Below are positions 16,796-24,726 of a DNA stretch of 64,000 bases, piece after piece (positions within the stretch are counted from its first letter, which is position 1; each line of letters opens with the position of its first letter). A program made the translations under genes and the position numbers. The DNA lies in the NCBI GenBank assembly GCA_052034585.1, contig JBPOIJ010000057.1:186001-250000 (forward strand), in the 5' to 3' direction. The DNA is from Xiheimicrobium sp052034585 (GTDB taxonomy: Bacteria > Myxococcota > Myxococcia > Myxococcales > Myxococcaceae). The notes beneath the pieces are model-generated. The model had not been told where the DNA came from, ran no database searches, and was given only the letters and a program-made list of their open reading frames with translations.

Positions 16796-19700
16796 TCACC
16801 TGCTGTCTCTGGCTCGCGCTCGAAGGAGCAGCAGCAGTGCACCCGCGAGCAGCGGCCCGACACCGCCTCCCGAGCAGCCGCACCCGGTCGGCGTGGGGTT
16901 CATCGGCATCGGGTTCATCGTCATTCCGGGATCGGCCGGCTCGACGAGCAGAGTGAACTCACAGCTCGAGTGATTGCCGGACGCGTCGGTGGCCGTCGCG
17001 GTGATGCGATTGGAGCCCAGCACGAGCGCGATTCCGTCTCCCACCGACTGCGTCACCATCGGCGTCGGGTCGACGACGTCCATCGCGGTCGCGCGCACCG
17101 ACAACAGCGGCGGACCAAAGGTGGTCGACTTGAGCGTCGCGTCCGGCGGGCAGGTGATGATGGGCGCGATGGTGTCTTTCACCGTGATGCGCGTGGTGCA
17201 CCGGCCGACGTTGCCGGCGGCGTCGTTCGAGGTGAAGACGATGTCCGAGTCTCCGAGCGGGAAGGTGCCGCCCGAGAGGGACGACGCCTGCACCGGCGTC
17301 ATTCCCGAATACGCGTCGTTCGCGGTCGGGAGCGTGAAGGAGACGAGCGCTCCGGAGCTCGCCGTGGCCTCCACCGTCTGCGGCATCGGGCAGGTAAAGA
17401 CCGGCGCCGTCGCGTCACGCTTCACGGTGACGGAGTTCATCGCGGTGCCGCCTCGCGACGTCGCGGTGCAGGTGAAGGTCTGACCCATCGTGTCCATCGA
17501 GATGGTGGTGGCCGCGCAGCCAGTCATCGCGCTCACCGCCGACTCCGGATCCGTCACCTGGAACGAGACGCCGACGTTCGAGGTGTACCAGCCAGCCTGG
17601 CCCATCGTTCCGGTCAGGACGGGCGTGATGACCGGCGGCGTGCTGTCGAGGCCGAGGTCGAGCTTCCAGAGCTCTTCGTCACCATTCGCGTCGAAGGCGG
17701 AGAAGTAGAGGCTCGGCTCGACGAGGAAGAAGCCGGCGGGAGAGGACGAGCCAGCACCGGGAACGAGGTCGGCCACCATCGTCGTGCCCGTCGTCGTCCC
17801 ATCGGTGCGCCAGAGCTCGGTGCCGTTCACTCCGTCGCTCGCGGCGAAGTAGAGCTGCCCGCCCGCAGCGCCGAAGCGCAAGGTCCACGCGACGTCGGAG
17901 CGGCTGCTCCCAGCGAGGTCCTTCAACACCTTCGTGCCAGTCGGCGTGCCGTCGGTGACCCAGAGCTTCACCGTCGTCGTCGAGGCGAAGGCGAAGACGA
18001 GGGACGAGCCCACCACGCCGCTCGAGGCGTAGAACCAGCTGTTGTCCGCGAGCAGCGTCTGCCAGGGCGAACCGAGCACCGCGAGCTGCCGCGTGTTGCC
18101 AGCCGTGCCGTCACTCGTCCACAGCTCGGCAATGTCGTCGGCCGAGCCAGAGCCGTTCGGGACGAGCACTCGCACGATGAGGGCGCTTCCGAGCGTGCTG
18201 AGCCCGACGATCTGCATCGTGGCAGCGCCGAGATCGACCGTGCTGGTGCCCGCGGGAGTGCCGTCGCTCACCACGAGCTTGTTCCGCTGGTTGGCGAAGC
18301 CGATGAGCCGCTGCCCGACGAGGGTGAGGCCGGTCACGTACTCGCCGGGAAACGCCTTCACCACCACCGTGCCGTTCGCGGTGAAGTCGGTCTTCATCAC
18401 CGAGGAGCCGCTCGAGTTCGACGTCGCGAAGTAGGCGCTGCCTCCGAACATCACGAGGCTGCCCATGGCCGTGCCGGGTGCGCCGGGCGTGAGGTCCTTC
18501 ACCAGCCGCGTGCCGCTCACCGTTCCGTCCGAGAACCAGGGCTCCTGGCCGGTGCTCGGGTCGTTCGCCACGAAGAACACGCCGTTCGCGGTGAGGGTGA
18601 GGGCGCTCACCGAGTCGTCGAACGTCTGGGTGGCGAACTGCTTGAGCATGTGCGTTCCCGCCGCAGTGCCGTCCGTCGTCCACAGCTCTCGACGATTCGC
18701 CACGAACCAGGCGCGGGTGTCGTTCGAGAAGATGGTCCTGACGTCGTACAGGCCCGCCTCGAGCACCTGCGTCCCGGCGAGGGTGCCGTTCGAGCGATAG
18801 AGGCTCTGCGCACCGGAGGTGACTCGCGCGGCGAAGAGGAGCGAGGTGCCGAACTTGGCGAAGCCCATCGGTGACGAGAACGCGTAGTCGGGGCCGGGGT
18901 TCACGTCGGCGAGCAAGCGCGTGCCGGTTGGCGTTCCGTCGGAGACCCACGGCTCGGTGCCGACCACCGCGTCGTTCGCCTTGAAGACGGTGAGCGAACC
19001 GACGGTGCCCACCAGCGCATCCGACTGGGGCTGGAGCGCGGAGCGTGGCTGGAGGAGGACGGTTCCTCCGTTCGTTCCATCGGTGCGCCACAGCTCGAGC
19101 GAGCCGCTGCTGTTTCGCGCCGTGAAGAAGAGCTGCGTTCCCGAGACGAAGAAGTCATTCGGTGACGCGCGCGAGGTGCCGGGGAGCAGGTCCTTCACCT
19201 GCACCGTGCCCGCCGTCGTGCCGTCGCTCTTCCACAGCTCGCCGTCGCCGCCCGAGAAGAAGACCTGGTCCTGGAAGACGACGATGTCGCTGGTGGCGGT
19301 GAAGGTGTCTCCGGCGGGAGTGAGGTCTCCGACGAGCCGGGTGCCGACCGACGTGCCGTCGCTGACCCACAGCTCGATGCCGACGCCGGTGCGCGCGAAG
19401 AAGTAGAGCTTGGTCGAGGTCGCCCAGAGCTTCACGGGCACCGTGATGCCTTCGACGAGCCCGCCGCCGGACCCAGCCACGATGTCGGCGACGAGGGTGG
19501 TGCCTGCGGAGGTGCCGTCGCTGCTCCAGAGTTCGAGGCCGCTCACGCCGTCGTCGGCCGCGAAGTAGACGCGAGGCCCCATGCCGACGATGGGCGAACG
19601 GAGCGAGCGAGTGGTGCTCGTCGGGCGGAGATCGCGCACGCGCGCCGCGGTGACACCATCGGTCTTCCAGAGCTCTCCGTCGCTCGAGGGGTAGAAGAGC

Positions 19701-20224
19701 GTGGTGCCGATGGAGGCTCCGTCCCATGGCTGGCCGTACAGGGTGAGCGGGACGTCGGAGCCGACTCCCGACGAGTCGACGATGAAGAGGCTGTTGCTCC
19801 TGGTGGTGATGCACCAGAGCTGGGTGCCGACGGGCTGGAGCGTCTCGCAACGCCGACTGGCGACGAGCGTGGTGCCGGCGACGGTGCCGTCGGTGCGCCA
19901 CAGCGCGTCTCGAATGCCGTCGGTGCCGAGGAAGTAGACGCGGCCGGCGTGGGCGACGAAGGGGCCTCCGAGGCTCGAGGCAGTGCCCGGCGCGAGGTCG
20001 GTGAGCAGGCGCGTTCCGGCCGAGCTGCCGTCGGTCGCCCAGACTTCGTAGCCGGTCGCGGGCTGCTTCGCGCCGAAGACGAGGGTGGAGCCGACCGTCG
20101 CACCGCGAACGAACTCGGTGTTGCGAAGGCCCGAGCCGGTCGTGAGCAGGTCGCCGACCCGCGCGGGCGTCTGCGCGAAGGCGCACGTGGCGAGCAGCGA
20201 AGAGACGATGAGTGAACGCGTCAC
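16796..20224 (-). CDS. Large surface protein: ELWxTDGTxxGT repeats, HYR-like domains and MYXO-CTERM tail
   Basis: The GTG at 20224, eight bases after GGGGAGG, gives 1142 residues and a clean signal peptide ending near AFA-QTP. Residues from about 25 to 870 hold roughly 16 copies of a repeat of about 50 residues centred on ELWxTDGTxxGT (ALWRTDGTVAGTTLV, ELWVSDGTSVGTRLV), a beta-propeller or beta-helix type repeat. HYR/Ig-like domains follow (DATAPVFTCP, KDTIAPIITCP), then a Met/Pro linker. The tail is GCGCSGGG plus a hydrophobic helix and Arg residues, the MYXO-CTERM signal. It is probably displayed on the outer surface. The repeated units at DNA level are diverged rather than identical. Confidence 0.9.
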   Translation of the reverse strand: MTRSLIVSSLLATCAFAQTPARVGDLLTTGSGLRNTEFVRGATVGSTLVFGAKQPATGYEVWATDGSSAGTRLLTDLAPGTASSLGGPFVAHAGRVYFLGTDGIRDALWRTDGTVAGTTLVASRRCETLQPVGTQLWCITTRSNSLFIVDSSGVGSDVPLTLYGQPWDGASIGTTLFYPSSDGELWKTDGVTAARVRDLRPTSTTRSLRSPIVGMGPRVYFAADDGVSGLELWSSDGTSAGTTLVADIVAGSGGGLVEGITVPVKLWATSTKLYFFARTGVGIELWVSDGTSVGTRLVGDLTPAGDTFTATSDIVVFQDQVFFSGGDGELWKSDGTTAGTVQVKDLLPGTSRASPNDFFVSGTQLFFTARNSSGSLELWRTDGTNGGTVLLQPRSALQPQSDALVGTVGSLTVFKANDAVVGTEPWVSDGTPTGTRLLADVNPGPDYAFSSPMGFAKFGTSLLFAARVTSGAQSLYRSNGTLAGTQVLEAGLYDVRTIFSNDTRAWFVANRRELWTTDGTAAGTHMLKQFATQTFDDSVSALTLTANGVFFVANDPSTGQEPWFSDGTVSGTRLVKDLTPGAPGTAMGSLVMFGGSAYFATSNSSGSSVMKTDFTANGTVVVKAFPGEYVTGLTLVGQRLIGFANQRNKLVVSDGTPAGTSTVDLGAATMQIVGLSTLGSALIVRVLVPNGSGSADDIAELWTSDGTAGNTRQLAVLGSPWQTLLADNSWFYASSGVVGSSLVFAFASTTTVKLWVTDGTPTGTKVLKDLAGSSRSDVAWTLRFGAAGGQLYFAASDGVNGTELWRTDGTTTGTTMVADLVPGAGSSSPAGFFLVEPSLYFSAFDANGDEELWKLDLGLDSTPPVITPVLTGTMGQAGWYTSNVGVSFQVTDPESAVSAMTGCAATTISMDTMGQTFTCTATSRGGTAMNSVTVKRDATAPVFTCPMPQTVEATASSGALVSFTLPTANDAYSGMTPVQASSLSGGTFPLGDSDIVFTSNDAAGNVGRCTTRITVKDTIAPIITCPPDATLKSTTFGPPLLSVRATAMDVVDPTPMVTQSVGDGIALVLGSNRITATATDASGNHSSCEFTLLVEPADPGMTMNPMPMNPTPTGCGCSGGGVGPLLAGALLLLLRARARDSR

Positions 20225-20335
20225 GAGAGGACCTCCCCTGTCCCCGGCGACGTCGTCGAGGAGCGTGCCCTCTACGGATTCGGTGTGCGGATATTCACCA
20301 CGTTCGCGCCACGCACGTTCGATCAACGAGTTGCG

Positions 20336-21274
20336 TCACCCGCGCCGGCTGTAGATGTCGTGCCGGATGTCGCGCGGCAGATTCCACCCGCTCGGATCGG
20401 CGCGCGAGAGCTCTCCGAGGTCGAGGTCGGAGATGATCAGCTCGGGATGCCGGCTGAGATCCTTCGCGAGCCCGTTGGGCCCGGTGAAGTGACTCTCTCC
20501 AAAGTACGGCTGGTTCCACGGAGCCTCGACGCCCTTCCGGTTCGAGCCGCCGATGAAGACGTTGTGGCGCGCGGCATCGACCTGGAACTCGAGGTGCCAC
20601 ATGCGCTGGCTCTTCGCGCCGAACGTGACTGCGGGGCTGAAGATGAGCTCAGCGCCTTCTTTCGCGAGCGACCACATCACGCCCTCGAAGTGTCGGTCGT
20701 AGCAGATGGCGACGCCGAGCTTGCCGAGCGAAGTCTGGAACACGGGGAAGAACGGGTTCTTCGAGACGTTCGCCGGCCCGAGCACGTTCCCGCCGTCGGA
20801 GCGGTCGTAATAGTGCCCCTCGAGGAACGAGCCCTGTTCGTTCTGCCCGTGGGGAATGTGCGTCTTTCGATACGTGCCGAGGACCTCGCCTCGCTCGTCG
20901 ATGACGACCGCGGTGTTGAAGCGCTTCCCATCGGCGGTGAGCTCGTAGATGGGCGCGATGATGATCATCGAGTGCTGCCTGGCGGCCTCGCGCAGCGTCG
21001 AGACCGTCTTTCCGGTGCGGGCGTCCTCGGCGAGACCGACCCAGAACGAGTCGTGCCGGAGCGCGAAGTACGGGCCGGGGAAGAGCTCCCCGAAGCAGAT
21101 GACCTGCACGCTCTGCTGCTTGGCCGAACGGATCAGCTCGACATGGTGCTCGACGTTGGCACGGCGAATGTCCTCGAGCTTGCCGGCGAGGGCCGCGAGC
21201 CCGTCGACGGTCGGCGGCATGTGGGGATAGGCGTTGATGGTCTGGGTGAGCGCGGCGCGCACGATGCGAGTCAT
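20336..21274 (-). CDS. Carbon-nitrogen hydrolase, beta-ureidopropionase-like (nitrilase superfamily)
   Basis: The protein has 312 residues. The catalytic triad of the nitrilase superfamily is visible: Glu63 in FGELFPGPYF, Lys137 in YRKTHIPHG and Cys191 in AICYDRHFEG. The layout around Lys and Cys, plus FGESHFTGPNG and a C-terminal WNLPRDIRHDIY, resembles beta-ureidopropionase (N-carbamoyl-beta-alanine amidohydrolase), which releases CO2 and NH3 from N-carbamoyl beta-amino acids. Its ATG overlaps the stop of the HyuC-like gene, so both are translated together. In this locus it may remove a carbamoyl group from a ring-opened purine or pyrimidine. The exact substrate is inferred, not shown. Confidence 0.88.
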   Translation of the reverse strand: MTRIVRAALTQTINAYPHMPPTVDGLAALAGKLEDIRRANVEHHVELIRSAKQQSVQVICFGELFPGPYFALRHDSFWVGLAEDARTGKTVSTLREAARQHSMIIIAPIYELTADGKRFNTAVVIDERGEVLGTYRKTHIPHGQNEQGSFLEGHYYDRSDGGNVLGPANVSKNPFFPVFQTSLGKLGVAICYDRHFEGVMWSLAKEGAELIFSPAVTFGAKSQRMWHLEFQVDAARHNVFIGGSNRKGVEAPWNQPYFGESHFTGPNGLAKDLSRHPELIISDLDLGELSRADPSGWNLPRDIRHDIYSRRG

Positions 21275-22530
21275 GGGCCCTCCTCTTCCGCCAAGCTGGT
21301 GAGCACGTCGAGCAGCACGTTCACTCCGTCGGCGCACTGCTTCGGCGTGGAGAACTCGCGCGGGTTGTGGCTGATGCCGTCGTACTCGCCGGGGACGAAG
21401 ATCATCCCCGCGGGACAGACCTTCGCGACTTCCTGACAGTCGTGGCCCGCGCCGGAGACGATGCGTTGGTGGCTGAGCCCGCGAGCGGTGGCGAAGCGCG
21501 CGACGAGCTCTTGCACCTTGGAGGCGAAGGCGACGTTCGGTGTCCGCGCGGTGCGCTTGTGGGTGAGCGCGACCTTCTCCTCGGCGGCGATGGAGGCGTA
21601 GAGCGCGGCCAGCTCGGCCTCGGCTCGCTGCAGCACGGTGTCGTCGGGGTGGCGAAGGTCCACGGTGGCGACGACGCGATTGGGCACCACGTTCACCAGG
21701 CCGGGATGGAATTGAGTGACGCCCATCGTGGCGCGAAGCGAGTCGCCGAAGCGTCCGCTGCGGACCAGCTCTCGAAGCGCGAGCTGAATTCGAGAGACGG
21801 CGACGCCTGGATCGGCGCGGAGGTTCATGGGCGTGGTGCCGGCGTGCGCGCTGCGACCGACGACGGTGAGCTCGTGCCAGCAGATGGCCTGAACCCCGGT
21901 GACGACGCCGAGGTCGACGTTCGCCGCGCGGAGCATCGGGCCTTGCTCGATGTGGCACTCGACGTACGCGTGCGGAGGAGTGAGCCGCTCGTTGGCGGTG
22001 CCGAGGAAGCCGATGTGCTCGAGCTCGGCGCGCACCGACTTTCCGTCGCGGTCGGTGAGCGCGTAGGCCTGCTCGAGGGGAATCCGGCCGACGGCGACCG
22101 CGCTCCCGAGCATGTCGGTACCGAAGCGGGCGCCCTCTTCTTCACTGAAGAAGGCGACGATGAGCGGGCGGCGGGTGTGCGTGTTGGTGTCGTTGAGCGT
22201 CTTCACCACTTCGAGGGCGCCGAGCACGCCGAGACAGCCGTCGAAGCGGCCAGCCGTCGCGACCGAGTCGATGTGCGAGCCGGCCATGACGGGTTTCGCG
22301 CCGTCGTCACGGCCCTTGCGACGGCCGAAGACGTTGCCGATGCGGTCGATGGTGACGTCGAGGCCGGCCCGCTTCATCTCGTCGACGACGTGGCGGCGGC
22401 CGAGCCCATCGTCTTCGGTGAAGGCGAGGCGGCGCACGCCGGTGAGACCGGTCGTTTCGTCCTGGTACGTGCCGATGCGGCCGAGCGCATCGAGGCTCTC
22501 GGTGAGGCGAGTGGAGTTGATGGAGTTCAT
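21271..22530 (-). CDS. HyuC-like M20 amidohydrolase (N-carbamoyl-amino-acid / allantoate amidase family)
   Basis: The protein has 419 residues, starting at ATG 22530 after GGGAGG. A much longer open frame upstream is not coding in this frame. Zinc-binding motifs of the hydantoinase/carbamoylase M20 family are present: AGSHIDSVATAGRFDG (His86, Asp97), the EEEGARFG block near 130, HIEQGP, and GAGHDCQEVA with ISHNPREFS at the C-terminus. Members cleave N-carbamoyl-L-amino acids, allantoate or beta-ureido acids. YgeY in enterobacterial purine loci is also an M20 enzyme, so this gene may fill that place. It is coupled to the beta-ureidopropionase-like gene downstream. Confidence 0.9.
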   Translation of the reverse strand: MNSINSTRLTESLDALGRIGTYQDETTGLTGVRRLAFTEDDGLGRRHVVDEMKRAGLDVTIDRIGNVFGRRKGRDDGAKPVMAGSHIDSVATAGRFDGCLGVLGALEVVKTLNDTNTHTRRPLIVAFFSEEEGARFGTDMLGSAVAVGRIPLEQAYALTDRDGKSVRAELEHIGFLGTANERLTPPHAYVECHIEQGPMLRAANVDLGVVTGVQAICWHELTVVGRSAHAGTTPMNLRADPGVAVSRIQLALRELVRSGRFGDSLRATMGVTQFHPGLVNVVPNRVVATVDLRHPDDTVLQRAEAELAALYASIAAEEKVALTHKRTARTPNVAFASKVQELVARFATARGLSHQRIVSGAGHDCQEVAKVCPAGMIFVPGEYDGISHNPREFSTPKQCADGVNVLLDVLTSLAEEEGP

Positions 22531-22597
22531 GACGGCGGCCTCCCAGCGCTTGGCTTGTACCATCGCGCAGCCGCTCGCACGGTGACGTCGAACGCGG

Positions 22598-22947
22598 CTA
22601 TTGATCTGGATCCGGCGACTGCCCGCGGCCCGATTCCGAACATTGGTCGCCGAAGCAGACGAAGGCACGGTCACCATCGAGGACGAGCTGATGCGAGCCA
22701 CCGAGTGTTGCTGCCGCCTCCTGCGTGAGAGCGCATCCACCGCCGAGCACTCCGGTGGAGCCATCTGCGAAAACGCTTTGGGCCAACTCCCTGTCGTTCG
22801 GCGAAAGTCACCGACTCGCGCTGCGAGAAAATCGATACGACGTTTGTGACCAGCTCTCTGGGCGCGTCGCTCGGTAACCAACCACGTCGCAGCGACCACG
22901 ACGAGCAAGAGGATCACGATCCCACCGACTCGAGCGGCGCGACTCAC
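22598..22947 (-). pseudogene. Small membrane-anchored protein, apparently frameshifted
   Basis: A GTG at 22947 overlaps the stop of the ParE/RelE-like toxin (GTGA). It begins MSRAARVGG followed by a strong transmembrane helix (IVILLLVVVAATWLV) and a helix ending TTGSWPKAFSQ. The frame then turns into Arg/Ser-rich sequence that does not look like protein. A neighbouring frame continues plausibly as DGSTGVLGGGCALTQ and LVLDGDRAFVCFGDQC and stops at 22598. A single-base indel near 22765 would join the two parts into one protein of about 115 residues. This is either a decayed gene or a sequencing error. No family was recognised. Confidence 0.4.
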
Positions 22948-23240
22948 AATTTTGGCGCTCGCGATCGGAATTGACTCCACACGTCCAGCACCTTCACCAC
23001 GCCAAGGCCCTCGTCGACCACGTAGTAGAGGTGAAGCTTCGTCTTCCTCGCGGGAACTCGATAGATCGTGCGTCGCTCAGTCCGACGAGCGATCGGCGCC
23101 GCAGTCGGGGCGAGCGTGATGCGTTGGACGGCAGCAGAGATGTCTTTCTCGAAGACCTCGGGGACGCGGGCGTTGTCACGCCAGCGTCTCGCCATGCGAC
23201 GCAACGAGGCCATCGCGCGCGGCATGAAGAGCACCCGCAT
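22944..23240 (-). CDS. ParE/RelE-superfamily toxin
   Basis: The protein has 98 basic residues with the RelE/ParE-type pattern: an N-terminal helix (ASLRRMARRW), a central RTIYRVP strand and KLHLYYVVDEG followed by VKVLDVW near the C-terminus. It lies three bases after a small acidic-tailed gene of antitoxin type, the usual antitoxin-first order. RelE-type toxins cut mRNA at the ribosome and ParE-type toxins poison gyrase; the sequence alone does not decide which. The pair sits inside the nucleobase-degradation locus, between the hyuC-like and ssnA genes, and is probably an acquired module. Confidence 0.7.
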   Translation of the reverse strand: MRVLFMPRAMASLRRMARRWRDNARVPEVFEKDISAAVQRITLAPTAAPIARRTERRTIYRVPARKTKLHLYYVVDEGLGVVKVLDVWSQFRSRAPKL

Positions 23241-23242
23241 CG

Positions 23243-23485
23243 CTACTTCATGGCCCGGAGCTCGGCGAGCACCACTTCCGCTGGTACCCCCTCGGCCGTC
23301 TCCGCTTCATCCATCGCGGCCTGGAGTTCTGCCCAATCTTGATCAGAGACATCCCAGGTTGATTCGTCGTCCTCGTTGACTGCGCGAAGGACCAACTCGA
23401 CTCGAGACCCTTGCGGCAGTGGAACGTCGCCCTCGACTACCAGGGTATTCCCTACCACCGTCGCCTTCACTCTCATGGTCGCCAT
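23243..23485 (-). CDS. Antitoxin partner of the ParE/RelE-like toxin
   Basis: The protein has 80 residues. An N-terminal beta part (MRVKATVVGNTLVVEGDVPLPQG) resembles the small strand-rich start of some antitoxins, and an acidic helical C-terminus (DWAELQAAMDEAETAEG) would wrap the toxin. The start could be the ATG at 23485 or the one three codons later. It ends just before the toxin start, consistent with co-translation. Identification rests mainly on gene order and charge pattern. Such antitoxins often repress their own operon, but no operator is evident. Confidence 0.6.
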   Translation of the reverse strand: MATMRVKATVVGNTLVVEGDVPLPQGSRVELVLRAVNEDDESTWDVSDQDWAELQAAMDEAETAEGVPAEVVLAELRAMK

Positions 23486-23526
23486 TGTGCGGTCGTCCCG
23501 AGGCCTCGCGCAACTGCCCGCACTTC

Positions 23527-24726
23527 TCAGGTTGTCGCGTTCATCCGACGCCAGAGTTCGGGCGCCGCCTCGCGTGCCTTCGCGCGCACCTCTTCGACGT
23601 CCGCGGTCTGGAGCACGCCGTTCTTCACGACGAGCCGGCCGCCGACGACGACGTGACGAGGCCGCTGATCAGGCTCTCCGACGATCAGATCAGCCGACGC
23701 ACCCGCTCGCACCGACTCGAACGCGGCTCCGAACAGCTCACCAACGAGCGCTCGACCGGCCGCCGCACGCGCCTCGAGCACCGACCGCGACTCGCCATGC
23801 TGCGACCCGAGCCGATGGAGCGCGTCACGCTCCACCTTCATCTCCGACGCCCAGCCATCGGTCCCGAGCGCGACATGCGAGCTCTTCGCCAGCGCCCCTG
23901 GATAGCCGACTCGATTCCCCTCGTTCGAGCGCGGGTTCTGCACGAGCCACACGCCGGCCGCTTCCGCGCGTGCGACCTGCGCCGCCTCGAGATGCACGCC
24001 GTGCGCGACGACCGAGCCGCGTGGGAGCGCGTTCAACTCCAACAACCGCTCGAGCGGACCTGCGAAGCCTCTTCGCTTGGCGTCTTCCACGTCGGCGACG
24101 TCTTCCGCCACGTGCACGTGCATCGGCGCGTGCAGCGCTTTCGCCAGCTCACCCGCCTCCCGAATCGTCTCGTCCGACACGGTGAACGACGCGTGCAACG
24201 CCACCATTCCGCGCACGAGGGGCCGACGGTTGCTCCGCAGGAACCGAGCGCACTCGTCGAGCCCGCGCTTCGCCTCCACCCGTCCGCCATTCCGTTCCGT
24301 CGCGCCGTACCCGACCGCCAACCGCACCCCGAGCGACTGCGCCGCATCAGCCAACACCTCGAGCGAGCCCTCGATGAAGTTCGGCGACTCGTGATGATCG
24401 ATGAGCGCGGTCGTTCCCCACAGCAGCCCTTCCGCGATGGCGGAGCGCGCCGACGCCTCGAGCGACTTCGCATCGAGCGCGCGATCGAGCCGCCACCAGA
24501 CCCGCTGGAGAATCTCCACGAAGTTCGCCGGCGGCTGCTTCGGCGGTGGCATGCCCAACCCCGCCAGCCCCGAGTACAGATGCGTGTGCGCGTTCACCTC
24601 GCCTGGCCGCACCTCGACGTTCGGAGCCCACGCACAGTCGAGCCGTTCGCTCGCGTCGCCCTCGGCCCGCACCGTGTCTCCCACGACGAACCACGACGGG
24701 CCCAACGCGCCGCGATCGAGCTTCAT
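23527..24726 (-). CDS. ssnA: SsnA-type aminohydrolase (amidohydrolase superfamily)
   Basis: The protein has 399 residues. Amidohydrolase metal ligands are NAHTHLYSG near residue 45, HVHVAED near 207, and ALGTDGWAS in the last third. The short N-terminal beta sandwich and the C-terminal HVVVGGRLVVKNG strand pair are typical of the deaminase/chlorohydrolase branch. SsnA genes accompany ygfK and molybdenum hydroxylase genes in bacterial purine-degradation loci, where the enzyme acts on a purine-derived ring. Its start overlaps the stop of the hydroxylase gene (ATGA), so the two are coupled. The name follows this context and overall similarity; the exact reaction is not proven. Confidence 0.85.
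   Translation of the reverse strand: MKLDRGALGPSWFVVGDTVRAEGDASERLDCAWAPNVEVRPGEVNAHTHLYSGLAGLGMPPPKQPPANFVEILQRVWWRLDRALDAKSLEASARSAIAEGLLWGTTALIDHHESPNFIEGSLEVLADAAQSLGVRLAVGYGATERNGGRVEAKRGLDECARFLRSNRRPLVRGMVALHASFTVSDETIREAGELAKALHAPMHVHVAEDVADVEDAKRRGFAGPLERLLELNALPRGSVVAHGVHLEAAQVARAEAAGVWLVQNPRSNEGNRVGYPGALAKSSHVALGTDGWASEMKVERDALHRLGSQHGESRSVLEARAAAGRALVGELFGAAFESVRAGASADLIVGEPDQRPRHVVVGGRLVVKNGVLQTADVEEVRAKAREAAPELWRRMNATT

Noticed and set aside
22531..22980. In-frame N-terminal extension of the HyuC-like protein up to 22980
   Set aside because: The extension contains a membrane helix and low-complexity Arg/Ser sequence foreign to the family. The ATG at 22530 has a good ribosome binding site and gives the usual N-terminus.
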